Assembly (NCBI GenBank): GCA_032119795.1
Contig: JAUMFO010000027.1
Location: 1-64,000, forward strand
Length of the DNA: 64,000 nucleotides
From: JAGIBJ01 sp032119795
GTDB taxonomy: Bacteria; Actinomycetota; Thermoleophilia; Solirubrobacterales; Solirubrobacteraceae
Direction: 5' to 3'
The notes beneath the pieces were generated by a model. The model made no database searches and had not been told where the DNA came from. It saw only the letters and a program-made list of their open reading frames with translations. Below are positions 25,151 to 34,598 of the stretch, one piece after another; positions within the stretch are counted from its first letter, which is position 1; each line of letters begins with the position of its first letter. The position numbers and the translations under genes were made by a program.

Positions 25151-26727
25151 AGCGGAATGTTTCCGTGCGGCCGTGCAGGCGGGTCGTGACGACGCGACGA
25201 GAGGAGATCGAGCGATCGCGCGAGCTCCAGGCGGGTCTCGTGCGGCTTGATCACCCGGTCGACCCAGCCGCGCTCGGCGACCGGGTAGGGGTTGAGGTGG
25301 TCTCGGGTGTACTCGGCGACGAGGTCGTTGTACTTCTCTTCGACGTCGGTCGCGCCCTCGCTGATCATCTTCAGGAGTTCTCGCCCATGGAGGATCTTGA
25401 CGGCTGACGGTGCACCCATCACGGCGATCTCGGCCTGTGGCCACGCAAGGTTGACGTCGTTGAGGGACTGCTTGGAGCCCATCGTGGCGTAGGCGCCGCC
25501 GTAGGACTTGCGCAGGGTGACGGTGATCGACGGGACCCGTGCTTCGGCGTAGGCGTAGAACAGCTTGGAGCCACGGCGGATGGCGCCGGCCCGCTCCTGC
25601 TCGATGCCCGGCAGGTAGCCGGGAACGTCGACGAGCGTGAGGATCGGGACGTTGAACGCGTCGCAGGTGCGGATGAATCGTGCGGCCTTCTCGGTCGCAT
25701 CGATGTTCATCGTGCCGGCGTTGACCGACGGCTGGTTGGCGATCACGCCGACGCTGTGGCCGTTGATCCGCAGGAAGCCGATCACGACGTTCGCAGCCCA
25801 CCGGGAGTGGATCTCGAAGAAGTCGCCGTCGTCAGCGATGCGGTCGATCACGTCGATGACGTCGTAGGCCTTGTTCGACTCGACGGGCACGATGCCGTCG
25901 AGTTCGAGGTCGGTCTCGGTGACGTCCCACGAGAAGTCGGGCGCGGCGAACCGCGGCGGCTTGGCGACGTTGTTGCTCGCCAGGTAGGAGAGCAGGCGCT
26001 TGGCAGACTCCAGCGACTCCTCATCGGTCTCGTCGACGTAGTGGGCGTTGCCGGTGATCGCGTTGATCTCCGCGCCGCCGAGCTCTTCCATCGTCGTCTC
26101 CTGCCCGGTGACCTCGCGCACGACCTCGGGGCCGGTGAGGAACATGTGGGAGGTGCCCGTGACCATGAACGTGAAGTCGCCGGTCGCCGGGGAGTACACG
26201 GCGCCGCCGGCGCAGGTGCCCATGATCAGGCCGATCATCGGGACCACGCCAGACATCTCGCATTTGACGTTGCCGAGCATCGAGTAGCTGGCCAACGCGG
26301 CCACGCCATCCTGGATTCGCGCCCCGCCGGAGTCGTTGAGCCCGATGATCGGGCAGCCAACCTTCCAAGCAAGCTTGTAGAGGTCGACGAGCTTCTTGGC
26401 GTGGGTCTGGCCGACCGAGCCGCCGAGAATGGTGGCGTCCTGCGCATACACGCAGACCTGACGGCCGTCGATCTTGCCGATGCCGGTGACGACGCCATCG
26501 CCGAACGGGCGCTTGTCTGAGCCGTCTTCGGTGGCACGCGGGGCACGGCGCAGACGGCCGATCTCCACGAACGTGCCTTCGTCCATGAAGAGCTCAAGCC
26601 GCTCACGGGCCGTCAGTTTGCCCTTGGCATGGTGCTTCTCGACCGAGCCGGGCTTCCCCGGGAAGACCGACTCTTCGCGACGCTGGCGCAGACCATCGAT
26701 CGCGTCTTCCATCGTGGGGTTGCTCAC
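25147..26727 (-). CDS. acyl-CoA carboxylase beta subunit (AccD4/PccB-like carboxyltransferase)
   Basis: A 526-residue biotin-dependent carboxyltransferase. The N-domain has KGKLTARERLELFMDEGTF, AQDATILGGSVGQTHAKKL, GLNDSGGARIQDGVAAL and GTCAGGAVYSPA. The C-domain has VDVPGYLPGIEQE and GGAYATMGSKQ. These are the usual acyl-CoA-binding and oxyanion loops. With a biotinylated alpha subunit (not in the window) it would carboxylate an acyl-CoA to the extender used by a PKS. In mycobacteria AccD4 does this for Pks13. Start GTG at 26727 overlaps the PKS stop as GTGA; its own stop overlaps the exporter start the same way. Confidence 0.92.
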   Translation of the reverse strand: MSNPTMEDAIDGLRQRREESVFPGKPGSVEKHHAKGKLTARERLELFMDEGTFVEIGRLRRAPRATEDGSDKRPFGDGVVTGIGKIDGRQVCVYAQDATILGGSVGQTHAKKLVDLYKLAWKVGCPIIGLNDSGGARIQDGVAALASYSMLGNVKCEMSGVVPMIGLIMGTCAGGAVYSPATGDFTFMVTGTSHMFLTGPEVVREVTGQETTMEELGGAEINAITGNAHYVDETDEESLESAKRLLSYLASNNVAKPPRFAAPDFSWDVTETDLELDGIVPVESNKAYDVIDVIDRIADDGDFFEIHSRWAANVVIGFLRINGHSVGVIANQPSVNAGTMNIDATEKAARFIRTCDAFNVPILTLVDVPGYLPGIEQERAGAIRRGSKLFYAYAEARVPSITVTLRKSYGGAYATMGSKQSLNDVNLAWPQAEIAVMGAPSAVKILHGRELLKMISEGATDVEEKYNDLVAEYTRDHLNPYPVAERGWVDRVIKPHETRLELARSLDLLSSRRHDPPARPHGNIPL

Positions 26728-29700
26728 TGGGTGCCTCCCTCTTCGTTGACGCCCGCGGGACGGCGGCTGAGGGCACCACGAAGGTGCTCGGCCATCGTCA
26801 GGACGCCGGGGCGATCGATGCAGGTGATGTGCGTTCCTGGCACGTGGACCACTTCGACGTCGTCGCACAGCTGATCCCAGCCGAGCGTCTCGTCGTCGCG
26901 GGCGTAGCGCGGGTCCATCTCGGTGGTGAGGCCGCGATCGGTCGCACGGTAGAGCACGATCTTGCCGTCGTAGCGCTCGGGCAGGTACCGCTCGGCGATG
27001 CGCGCGTCGATGTAGGACGTGCGCTGGTGCTCGAGGACGGCTGGACTCATCTCGATGCCGGCCGTCTCCACGACGCCCATCATCACGGCGACCTGCTCAT
27101 CCTCGTCGAGCTCCACGAGCGTCTGGATGTCGAGTTCCAGCGGCAAGTCGTACGTCTCGCTCATGTAGGCGAAGAAGCGCTCAAACCGGTCGGCGAGGAG
27201 ATCGCGCTCGGTGATCCCGGGCGTCGGCTTGGGGATCGTCGTGTCGATCATCAGGATCACGTCGACCTCCTCACCGGCGGCCTTCAGCTGCTGGGCGGCC
27301 TCGTAGGCGAGCGCGCCGCCGAGCGACCAGCCGCCGAGGCGGTACGGGCCGTGCGGCGCGATGTCTCGAATCATCGCCACGTAGTGCGAGGCTTTGTCTT
27401 CGATGTGGCGCAGGCCTTCGATGCGCTCAAAGCCGTAGACGGCCTGGCCCTCGTCGAGCAGATCCACGAGGTTCTGGTAGACGCTCGTCGGTCCACCGGC
27501 CGGGTGGAACAGGAACAGCGGCTGCACGTCGGGCGCGCCTGCGCGCAGCACGCGGACGGGGTTGCCGCCGTTGCCCTCGATCAGCTCACGCAAGTGATCG
27601 GCCTGTCGCTCGATCGTGCGGAACCGGAAGACGTCCTCCGCACTCAGGTCGTCGCCGAGGCGCTCACGCATCTTCGCGATGACCGCGTCGACGGCTTCCG
27701 GCGAGCCGCCGTGGTCGTCGAAGTCGGCCGTCGCGCTGAGCGGGCCCTTCTCCAGGACGTCCTCCCAGATCTTCGCGATCCACCGCTCCGACGCATCACG
27801 CGGCTCGATGTAGCGGTCCTTGCGAGCGATCAGCGAGACGCGACGCGGGCCGGCCGTCTGCAGGCCGAGTTCCGCGGCGATGATCTCCTCGAGGTCGGCG
27901 AGGCAGCCGCCCTGGAGCAGCACCTTCGTCGGCAGCTCGATGCCGAGATCGTTCTCGACCGTGCCCTTGGCACGCATCGCCATCAGCGAATCCAGACCGA
28001 GGTCCGTCAGCGGCGCGTCGAGGTCGACCTCGTCGGGCGACTTGGCCATCACGGCCGCGATGCGATCGAGCAGGCGGCGGGCGAGCAGCTCGCGGGCGGC
28101 CTTGGGATCGGTGGTGCGCAGCGACTCGATCATCGCGCGGCCCTCGCCGACGCCATCCTCGGCGACCTCGAAGACCTCTTCGGGGACCTCGGTGCGCTCC
28201 ACGGCACGAAGGACGACATCGCGGGCTTCCAACAACAGCGTGCCGTCGGCAGCGACCAGCTTGACGGTGCCCGTCGACGGGCCGCCGCTGTCTGAGCCGA
28301 CGACCTTCGCCGTCACGGTGCCGCCCTGGTGGGGCTCACCGACCACGCTGAGCGAGCCGATCTGACTGACGACGTAGGGGTGTCCGAGTTCGTCGCCGGT
28401 GAGGAGACGGGAATTCGACACGAGCAGCGCCTGCAGGCACGCGTCGAGCAGCGCGGGGTGCACGCGGAAGTGGCGATCGGTGACGGCCTCCGGCGGCAGC
28501 GACACCTGGGCGGTGGCGGAGCCGTCGACGTGCAGGCGCGGATCGGCGAGGCCAACGAACGCCGGGCCGTGCTGGTGGCCGACGGCGAGGCTGCGCTCGT
28601 AGAGCTCCACCGGCTTGGCGCTCTCGTGCTCGGACCACCGGTCGATGAGGGGAGCGCCGCGCCGCTGATCGTCGTTGCGGACGGTGGCGGTGGCGAGCCG
28701 AACCATCGGCGAGCCCAGCTCCGTGGCCTTGCCGTAGATGTCGACGCGAGCGCTGTGCTCGTCGACCAGCGTCAGCGACGTGGTGATCTCGGTCGACTCG
28801 TCGAGGACGAGCAGCGCCGGGGTGTCGAGGCCGGAGACGCTGAGCGGCACCTCGCCGATGAACGCCTGGCTGGCGGCGGCGAGCGCCATCTCGGCGAAGA
28901 CCGAGGCGGGAGCCACAGCCGCACGGAAGATGCGGTGGTCGCGCAGCCACGGAATGACTGAGGTGCCCAGGTCGGCGCGCCACAGGTGGCGGTCGCCTTC
29001 GGGGAGCTCAATGTGGACGCCGAGCAGCGGATGCCCGAGGCTGATGGCGCTGGCGGCCGCGGACTCGTCGATCCAGAAGCGGCGGTGCTGCCAGAACGGC
29101 AGCGCAACCTTGCGGCCCGTGGCCACGAGATCTTCGGTGGCGTCGACCATGCCCCACGCGTGGAGCGTGGCCAGCGTGGTGCGGAAGCTGACGGAGTCGT
29201 CGCCGTCGCGGCGCAGCGTCGGGAGCACGAGGCGGTCCTCGATGCCGATCGCCTTGAGCGTCTGGCGGGCGGTGATCTCGGCGACCGGGTGCGCGGAGAT
29301 CTCCAAGAACGTCGTGAACCCGTCGTTGGCCGCGGCCGTGATGGCCTGCAGGTAGTAGACGGGCGAGCGCACGTTGCGGCACCAGTAGTCGACGTCAAAC
29401 GCCGGTTTGGTGCGCGGATCCTCGTAGGCCGTGGAGTAGATCGGGACGTTCGGCTCCAGCGGCGTGATGTCGGCGATCAGCTCACGGAACGGGGGCAGGC
29501 CCGCGTCGACCTGCGGCGAGTGGCTGGCGCCCGTCACCGGGAGGACCCACGCCTGGCGGCCTTGGTCTTCGAAGTGCTTGGCGGCGGCCTTGAGCGCCTC
29601 GGCCGGGCCACCGATGGTGACGGCGCGCGGCGAGGAGTAGACGCAGATGCCGACGCCTTCGAACTGATCGGCGACGGCCTCCCACTCCTCCGGCGAGATG

Positions 29701-32048
29701 ACGAGGACGGCCATACCGCCGAGGCCCTTCTTGCCCTCTTCCTCCATCAGAACGGAGCGGTGCGTGATGACCTTGACGCCGTCGGCGCGGGACAGGCCGC
29801 CGGCGACGACGGCCGCCGAGATCTCACCCATCGAGTGGCCGATGACGGCCGCGGGCTCCACGCCGTGGGCACGCCACATCGCGGCGAGCGCAACCTGCAT
29901 GCCGAAGTTGAGGATCTGGGCCTTGACCATGTCGGACAGGTCCTGATCGACCTCGATCGCTTCGCGCAGCGACCAGCCCACCTCGCCGAGGAACAGGGGG
30001 TCGAGGGCGTCGATCTCTGCCGCGAACGCCGGCTCCTCCTTGAGGAGCTTGCGGCCCATGCCGTTCCACGTGGAGCCGAAGCCTGAGAAGACCCAGACGG
30101 CGCCCTCCTCGCGGGTGATCCGACCCATCGCCGGATCCGCACCGACGACGTTCGGGGCGTCGAGCCCCTCAGCCAAGGCGCGCAGGGCGATCACGAGATC
30201 GTGGCGTCCGCGGGCCGTGACGGAACCGCGGTACTTGCCGGGCACGCGGGTGCGGGCCAGCGTGTGGGCAACGTCGCGCAGGGCGACGGCCTTGCCGGCG
30301 CTGGACTCCAGCCACGGCGCCAGCGCGGCAGCGGCCGCAGCGACGCGCGGCTCCTGGGCTGCGGAGAACAGCAGCGTGGTGACGTCTTCGTCTTCGCCAG
30401 CGAGGGCGCCGGAGCGGCGGCGGTTGCGATCGCCGGACTCCTCCAAGACGATGTGGGCGTTGGTGCCGCCGAAGCCGAAGGCGGAGACGCCCGCGCGAGC
30501 GACGCCGGAGTAGCGCGGCCACGGGGTGACCTCGGTGACGACCTTGAGGTGGTCGGCGTCCCACTTGATCCCCGGGTTCGGGGTGCCGAAGTGCAGGCTG
30601 GGCGGGATCTCGTCGTGGTAGAGCGCGAGGACGAGCTTGATGAACCCGACGACGCCGGAGGCGGCCTCCAGGTGGCCGAAGTTCGACTTCGCGGAGCCGA
30701 GCAGCAGCGGGCGGTCCTCGTCACGGCCGCTGCCGCCGAGCACGGCGCCCAGGGCGCCAGCCTCGATCGGATCGCCGAGCGGCGTGCCCGTGCCGTGGGC
30801 CTCGACGTAGTCGACGGTGTAGGGGTCGACCTCGCTGCCCGCGTAGGCGTGCTGAAGCAGGGCCTTCTGGGCGTGCGGGTTCGGCGCGGTGATGCCGTTG
30901 GAGCGCCCGTCCTGGTTGACCGAGGAGCCACGGATGATCGCCATGACGTGGTTGCCGTCGCGGCGGGCGTCGGCGAGGCTCTTGAGCACGACGACGCCGC
31001 AGCCCTCGGCGCGGACGATGCCGTCGGCGTCGGCCGAGAACGACTTGCAGTGGCCGTCGGGCGCGAGGGCGCCGGCCTGGTCGAAGGTGAAGTTGATGGC
31101 CGGGGCCAGCACGAGGTTCACGCCGCCGACGATCGCCGTGGTGCTCTCGCCGTTGGCGATCGAGGCCGCCGCCTGGTGAATCGCCACCAGCGACGAGGAG
31201 CAGGCCGTGTCGACCGTCATCGACGGGCCGCGCAGATCCAGCAGATACGAAAGACGGTTCGACGCGATCGAGAGTGCCGCGCCGGTGCTGACGAACGGGT
31301 CGACCTTCTCCAGACGCTTGGTGGTGAGATGCGAGTACTCGTTGCCGGACATGCCGACGAAAACGCCGGTCGAGGAGCCGCGCAGCGACGCGGGCGCGAT
31401 GCCCGCGTGGTCGAGGGCTTCCCACGTGACCTCGAGCAGCATGCGCTGCTGGGGATCCATGAGCTCGGCCTCGCGCTCGGAGATGCCGAAGAAGTCGGCG
31501 TCGAAGCCGGAGACGGAGTCCAGGTAGCCGCCGAAGCGGTTGAGGCCCTGCACGACGGCGGCCGCCGGGGCACCCGGGGGCGTGAACTGCTCCCAGCGGT
31601 CCTTGGGCACTTCGCGAATCGCGTCGCCACCCTCGAGGAGGAAGTCCCACAGCTGGGCGGGCCCATGGACGCCGCCCGGGAGCCGGCAACCGAGGCCGAC
31701 GACGGCGATCGCGTCGTCGCCAGGCTCACTGGCGTCCTGGATCGCGGAGACCTTGGCCCCGGTCGAGGTCGCGTTGGCCGCAGCCTTCGGCGGGTCCTCG
31801 TTCCACAGGAGCTTGCGGACGAGCAGCGTGATGGTCGGCGTCTCGAAGACGAGCGTCGGGTCCAGGTCGCGGTCGAGGTGATCCTCGAGCTCGCCGACGA
31901 GGCCGACGCCATCGCGGGAGGACAGGCCAAGCTCCGTCAGCGGGCGGTCGGGGTCGACCTCATGCGGCTGAAGGTCGAGGAGCCCGGCAATCTCGTTGCG
32001 GATCCACTCGATGAGCTCGCGCTCTTGGGCTTCGCGCGAGTCGCTCAT
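26724..32048 (-). CDS. Pks13-like multidomain polyketide synthase (ACP-KS-AT-DH-ACP-carrier-TE)
   Basis: A 1774-residue type I PKS. Domains: N-terminal ACP about 10-82 (LGLSSRD, Ser44); KS about 113-540 (Cys283 in DTACSSS, His418 in EAHGTGT, His459 in KSNFGHL); AT about 650-950 (Ser739 in GHSMGE, Arg764, GASHSPQ); DH-like about 1005-1285 (His1038 and Asp1202, but the Gly of HxxxGxxxxP is Arg1042); second ACP about 1315-1395 (LGLDSL, Ser1354); a degenerate carrier-like domain about 1415-1490 (HGGSP, where the phosphopantetheine Ser is replaced by Pro1450); TE about 1505-1760 (Ser1575 in GWSLGG, Asp1602, His1740). No KR or ER. An N-terminal ACP beside a FAAL means the starter is loaded as acyl-AMP. 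Pks13 has the same frame without the DH. Start ATG overlaps the FAAL stop (ATGA). Confidence 0.93.
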   Translation of the reverse strand: MSDSREAQERELIEWIRNEIAGLLDLQPHEVDPDRPLTELGLSSRDGVGLVGELEDHLDRDLDPTLVFETPTITLLVRKLLWNEDPPKAAANATSTGAKVSAIQDASEPGDDAIAVVGLGCRLPGGVHGPAQLWDFLLEGGDAIREVPKDRWEQFTPPGAPAAAVVQGLNRFGGYLDSVSGFDADFFGISEREAELMDPQQRMLLEVTWEALDHAGIAPASLRGSSTGVFVGMSGNEYSHLTTKRLEKVDPFVSTGAALSIASNRLSYLLDLRGPSMTVDTACSSSLVAIHQAAASIANGESTTAIVGGVNLVLAPAINFTFDQAGALAPDGHCKSFSADADGIVRAEGCGVVVLKSLADARRDGNHVMAIIRGSSVNQDGRSNGITAPNPHAQKALLQHAYAGSEVDPYTVDYVEAHGTGTPLGDPIEAGALGAVLGGSGRDEDRPLLLGSAKSNFGHLEAASGVVGFIKLVLALYHDEIPPSLHFGTPNPGIKWDADHLKVVTEVTPWPRYSGVARAGVSAFGFGGTNAHIVLEESGDRNRRRSGALAGEDEDVTTLLFSAAQEPRVAAAAAALAPWLESSAGKAVALRDVAHTLARTRVPGKYRGSVTARGRHDLVIALRALAEGLDAPNVVGADPAMGRITREEGAVWVFSGFGSTWNGMGRKLLKEEPAFAAEIDALDPLFLGEVGWSLREAIEVDQDLSDMVKAQILNFGMQVALAAMWRAHGVEPAAVIGHSMGEISAAVVAGGLSRADGVKVITHRSVLMEEEGKKGLGGMAVLVISPEEWEAVADQFEGVGICVYSSPRAVTIGGPAEALKAAAKHFEDQGRQAWVLPVTGASHSPQVDAGLPPFRELIADITPLEPNVPIYSTAYEDPRTKPAFDVDYWCRNVRSPVYYLQAITAAANDGFTTFLEISAHPVAEITARQTLKAIGIEDRLVLPTLRRDGDDSVSFRTTLATLHAWGMVDATEDLVATGRKVALPFWQHRRFWIDESAAASAISLGHPLLGVHIELPEGDRHLWRADLGTSVIPWLRDHRIFRAAVAPASVFAEMALAAASQAFIGEVPLSVSGLDTPALLVLDESTEITTSLTLVDEHSARVDIYGKATELGSPMVRLATATVRNDDQRRGAPLIDRWSEHESAKPVELYERSLAVGHQHGPAFVGLADPRLHVDGSATAQVSLPPEAVTDRHFRVHPALLDACLQALLVSNSRLLTGDELGHPYVVSQIGSLSVVGEPHQGGTVTAKVVGSDSGGPSTGTVKLVAADGTLLLEARDVVLRAVERTEVPEEVFEVAEDGVGEGRAMIESLRTTDPKAARELLARRLLDRIAAVMAKSPDEVDLDAPLTDLGLDSLMAMRAKGTVENDLGIELPTKVLLQGGCLADLEEIIAAELGLQTAGPRRVSLIARKDRYIEPRDASERWIAKIWEDVLEKGPLSATADFDDHGGSPEAVDAVIAKMRERLGDDLSAEDVFRFRTIERQADHLRELIEGNGGNPVRVLRAGAPDVQPLFLFHPAGGPTSVYQNLVDLLDEGQAVYGFERIEGLRHIEDKASHYVAMIRDIAPHGPYRLGGWSLGGALAYEAAQQLKAAGEEVDVILMIDTTIPKPTPGITERDLLADRFERFFAYMSETYDLPLELDIQTLVELDEDEQVAVMMGVVETAGIEMSPAVLEHQRTSYIDARIAERYLPERYDGKIVLYRATDRGLTTEMDPRYARDDETLGWDQLCDDVEVVHVPGTHITCIDRPGVLTMAEHLRGALSRRPAGVNEEGGTQ

Positions 32049-33862
32049 GCGGACGCTCCATCGGTGTGACCGGCAGGCTTGACGGCCACCAGGGTGCCGT
32101 CAAGGTAGGAGGCGCGGGTCGCCTTGCGGGCGATCTTGCCGCTGCTCGTGCGAGCGATCGTGTCGGGCTCCACGAGCACGAAGTCGTGCAGAGCGACCGA
32201 GTGCTGCTCAGAGACGGCCTGCTTGGCGGCGCGGGCAATCTCGTCGAGCTGCTCGGCGGCGTTCTCGGCGTGGCGGTAGCGCTCGGCGACGACGACCATC
32301 GTCTCGCCGGTCTCCGTCGGGATCGAGAACGCGGCCAGGCGACGCTGGGCGATGCCGTCGTGGGCCTCCTCGACCGTGAACTCCACGTCGTGCGGGTAGA
32401 TGTTGCGCCCGTCGACGATGATCAAGTCCTTGATGCGCCCGGTGACGAACAGGTAGCCGTCGAGCAGCACGCCGAGGTCTTCCGTCCGTAGCCAACCGTC
32501 GACCGGGAGATCGCCGGCATTCTCGAGCTGGGCGCCGAAGACGGCCTCCGTCTCGGACGGCTTCTTCCAGTAGCCCTGGCCGACGTTGCCGCCGTTGACC
32601 CAGATCTCGCCGACCTTGCGCTCGCCGAGGCTCTCGCGGGTGTCCGGATCGACGATCGCCACGTGCTGGCCGTAGGCCTTGCCGCTGGAGACGAGCGGGA
32701 TCGCGCGGCTGTCGCTGGCGATCTCCGTAGACACGACGCCCTGCTGCAGCTGAGCGGCGTCGATGTCGATGATGGTCGGCTCCTCACCTGGCGGCGTAAC
32801 CGACACGAACACGGTGACCTCGGCCAGGCCGTACGTCGGGCGCTGCGTATTGCGGCGGACGCCGGCGCCGCCGAACGCGTTGACGAAGTGGTCGAGCGTG
32901 GCGGGCAGGATCGGCTCAGCGCCGTTGGCCCAGGCCACGACACCGGAGAGGTCGAGGCCCTCGCGGTCGGCTTCCTTGACGCGCTTGACGGCGTAGTCGT
33001 AGGCGAAGTTCGGAGCGGCCGTGATCGCGTTCTGGCGACCGGAGCACGCCTGGAGCCAGCGCAGCGGCTTCAGGATGAACGCGACCGGGTCCAGCAGGAT
33101 GTTCTCGGCTCCACCGACGACCGGCCCGGCGGCGCCGAGCAGCAGGCCCATGTCGTGGAAGAGCGGCAGCCACGAGATGCATGTCGCTTCCTTCCACGGA
33201 AGCTGGTGGCCGTTGATGAGCTGCACCACGTTCACCGCAAGGTTGCGGTGCGTGAGGACGACACCGGCGGGCGTCCGCGTGGAACCCGATGTGTACTGCA
33301 GGTATGCGACGTCGTCGAAGCTGAGGTCCTCGGGCCAGCGGTAGCTGTCGGCCAGGGCGTCCTGATCGGTGCGGAAGTCGTCGACGCAGAGGATCTGGCT
33401 GCCAGCGGCACCGGCCGTCTCCGCCACGAACGCCTCGACCATCTCGAGCTTGTCGCGGGTCGTCAGCAGGAGCGTCGGCGCGGCATCGGCCACGACCGCC
33501 TGCAGGCGCTCGGCGTGCCCCGGGAGATCGGGAGCGTAGAGCGGGACGTTGATGACGTTCGTGCGGAGCGATCCGATGAACGCGGCGACGTAGTCGAGCC
33601 CTTGCGGAGCGACGATCGCGACGCGATCACCCGGCTGCGTGATCTCCATGATCTTCGCGGCCAGCGCACGGGTCCAGTACTCGAGCTCGGCGTAGGTGAC
33701 GACGTGCTCGACTCCCTTGCGGCTCTCGCTGTAGTCGATGAACGTGTGGGCAGCCTTCTCGGGCATGACCTGAGCCCAGTGCTCGAGGAACTCGGCCAGG
33801 AAGGCCGTGTCCGTGCCGGTCTCGAGCAGCTCGACCGGTGTGCGCGTGGGAATGGTGTTCAT
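32045..33862 (-). CDS. fatty acyl-AMP ligase (FadD32-like FAAL)
   Basis: A 605-residue adenylate-forming enzyme. The P-loop is YLQYTSGSTRTPAGVVLTH at about 188-206. The FAAL-type segment FILKPLRWLQACSGRQNAIT and SAAPNF-like TAAPNFAYDYAV follow. The catalytic Lys is in the C-terminal RTSSGKIARKA. FAALs make acyl-AMP and pass the acyl chain to a carrier protein instead of to CoA, and the insertion after the N-domain blocks CoA. The close resemblance to FadD32 motifs and the coupled PKS with an N-terminal ACP support acyl loading onto that ACP. ATG 33862 has GGGAG 6-7 nt upstream. First gene of the operon. Confidence 0.93.
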   Translation of the reverse strand: MNTIPTRTPVELLETGTDTAFLAEFLEHWAQVMPEKAAHTFIDYSESRKGVEHVVTYAELEYWTRALAAKIMEITQPGDRVAIVAPQGLDYVAAFIGSLRTNVINVPLYAPDLPGHAERLQAVVADAAPTLLLTTRDKLEMVEAFVAETAGAAGSQILCVDDFRTDQDALADSYRWPEDLSFDDVAYLQYTSGSTRTPAGVVLTHRNLAVNVVQLINGHQLPWKEATCISWLPLFHDMGLLLGAAGPVVGGAENILLDPVAFILKPLRWLQACSGRQNAITAAPNFAYDYAVKRVKEADREGLDLSGVVAWANGAEPILPATLDHFVNAFGGAGVRRNTQRPTYGLAEVTVFVSVTPPGEEPTIIDIDAAQLQQGVVSTEIASDSRAIPLVSSGKAYGQHVAIVDPDTRESLGERKVGEIWVNGGNVGQGYWKKPSETEAVFGAQLENAGDLPVDGWLRTEDLGVLLDGYLFVTGRIKDLIIVDGRNIYPHDVEFTVEEAHDGIAQRRLAAFSIPTETGETMVVVAERYRHAENAAEQLDEIARAAKQAVSEQHSVALHDFVLVEPDTIARTSSGKIARKATRASYLDGTLVAVKPAGHTDGASA

Positions 33863-34072
33863 GCGATCTCCCAACGGAATTCCAGGTGGGGCTGCAGTGG
33901 GTGGGTCGATGGAGAGCCTGAGACGGGACCGGCCAGGTGCGCCGTACGCGCAGCGCTATGAGCGCCGCTGTACGGCCGCGTAAGACCAGAACCTCGCACC
34001 GGGGGCTCTCCTAGGGGGATCGTCGACAGACGCCTTTGTGACGAGGCGCCTGAGAGACATGGGACACACAGA

Positions 34073-34101
34073 ATCATACGAGGTGGGAAATCGAGAAACA
34101 A
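34073..34101 (-). promoter_or_regulatory. sigma-70-type promoter for the FAAL-PKS-AccD-MFS operon
   Basis: On the minus strand: -35 TTGTTT (34101-34096), 17-bp spacer, -10 TATGAT (34078-34073). The transcript would start near 34066, giving a leader of about 200 nt to the FAAL start codon. Confidence 0.6.
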
Positions 34102-34539
34102 GCGCGGCCCGATCGGCCCGTGAAACGCCCTCCTGCCGGCGCAAGAACCTGAGCTTTTACAGGGATTTCCTAGATACCGGCAGAACGCGACTTGGAGGCG
34201 AACGGGCGCGTTCGAATTCACCCGCCTACTGGGCCCGCGAATGCCGCGCCCAAAGGCCCCGTTTCTTGTGACCCTAGTACGCCGCCGATCCGTACCGGAT
34301 TGAAGCCGATTCAGTCGCCGGTCGCCCCCGCGGCGACCGCCCGCCAGGACGGACAAGCCCGTCCAATTCGCGCCGCAGCGCGTCGGACGGCACAGATTGT
34401 GGACGGCAACCGGCACGGAACGGACATTACCGGTGGCCGCGCGACGCCCCCAAGCTCACCCCGCCGTAATTGACGGTGTGACGCGTTCGGCCGTGCGAAT
34501 GCGCAAAGGCAGCCGACCCCGCGGCCGACGGTACGCCCG

Positions 34540-34561
34540 AAACTCAGGCTTACCCGAGTTT
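34540..34561. terminator. hairpin after the duplicated-domain secreted protein gene
   Basis: AAACTCAGG-CTTA-CCCGAGTTT, a 9-bp stem with one mismatch, 38 bp beyond the stop at 34599. No T-run. Confidence 0.45.
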
Positions 34562-34598
34562 GGAGCCGCTACGCCGCGGGGGGCGGGCCGACCTGGGC

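Larger units (their letters stand above)
33863..34598. other. 736-bp intergenic region upstream of the FAAL operon
   Basis: No credible gene. It is less GC-rich than its surroundings between 34060 and 34180 and contains the promoter at 34073-34101 and the hairpin at 34540-34561. The ~200-nt segment between the promoter and the FAAL start would be an unusually long leader for this genome. I saw no known riboswitch in it. Confidence 0.5.

Noticed and set aside
25151..25801. Upstream extension of the operon exporter
   Set aside because: It is an out-of-frame reading of the carboxylase gene. GTG at 25150 gives the standard 4-nt overlap and the first membrane helix in the right place.
30201..32069. 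A 622-codon open frame antisense to the PKS, and a 503-codon one at 26784-28295
   Set aside because: Both are shadows of GC-rich third positions in the PKS gene, which has complete domain evidence. Their proteins are His/Asp/Arg-rich with no domain.
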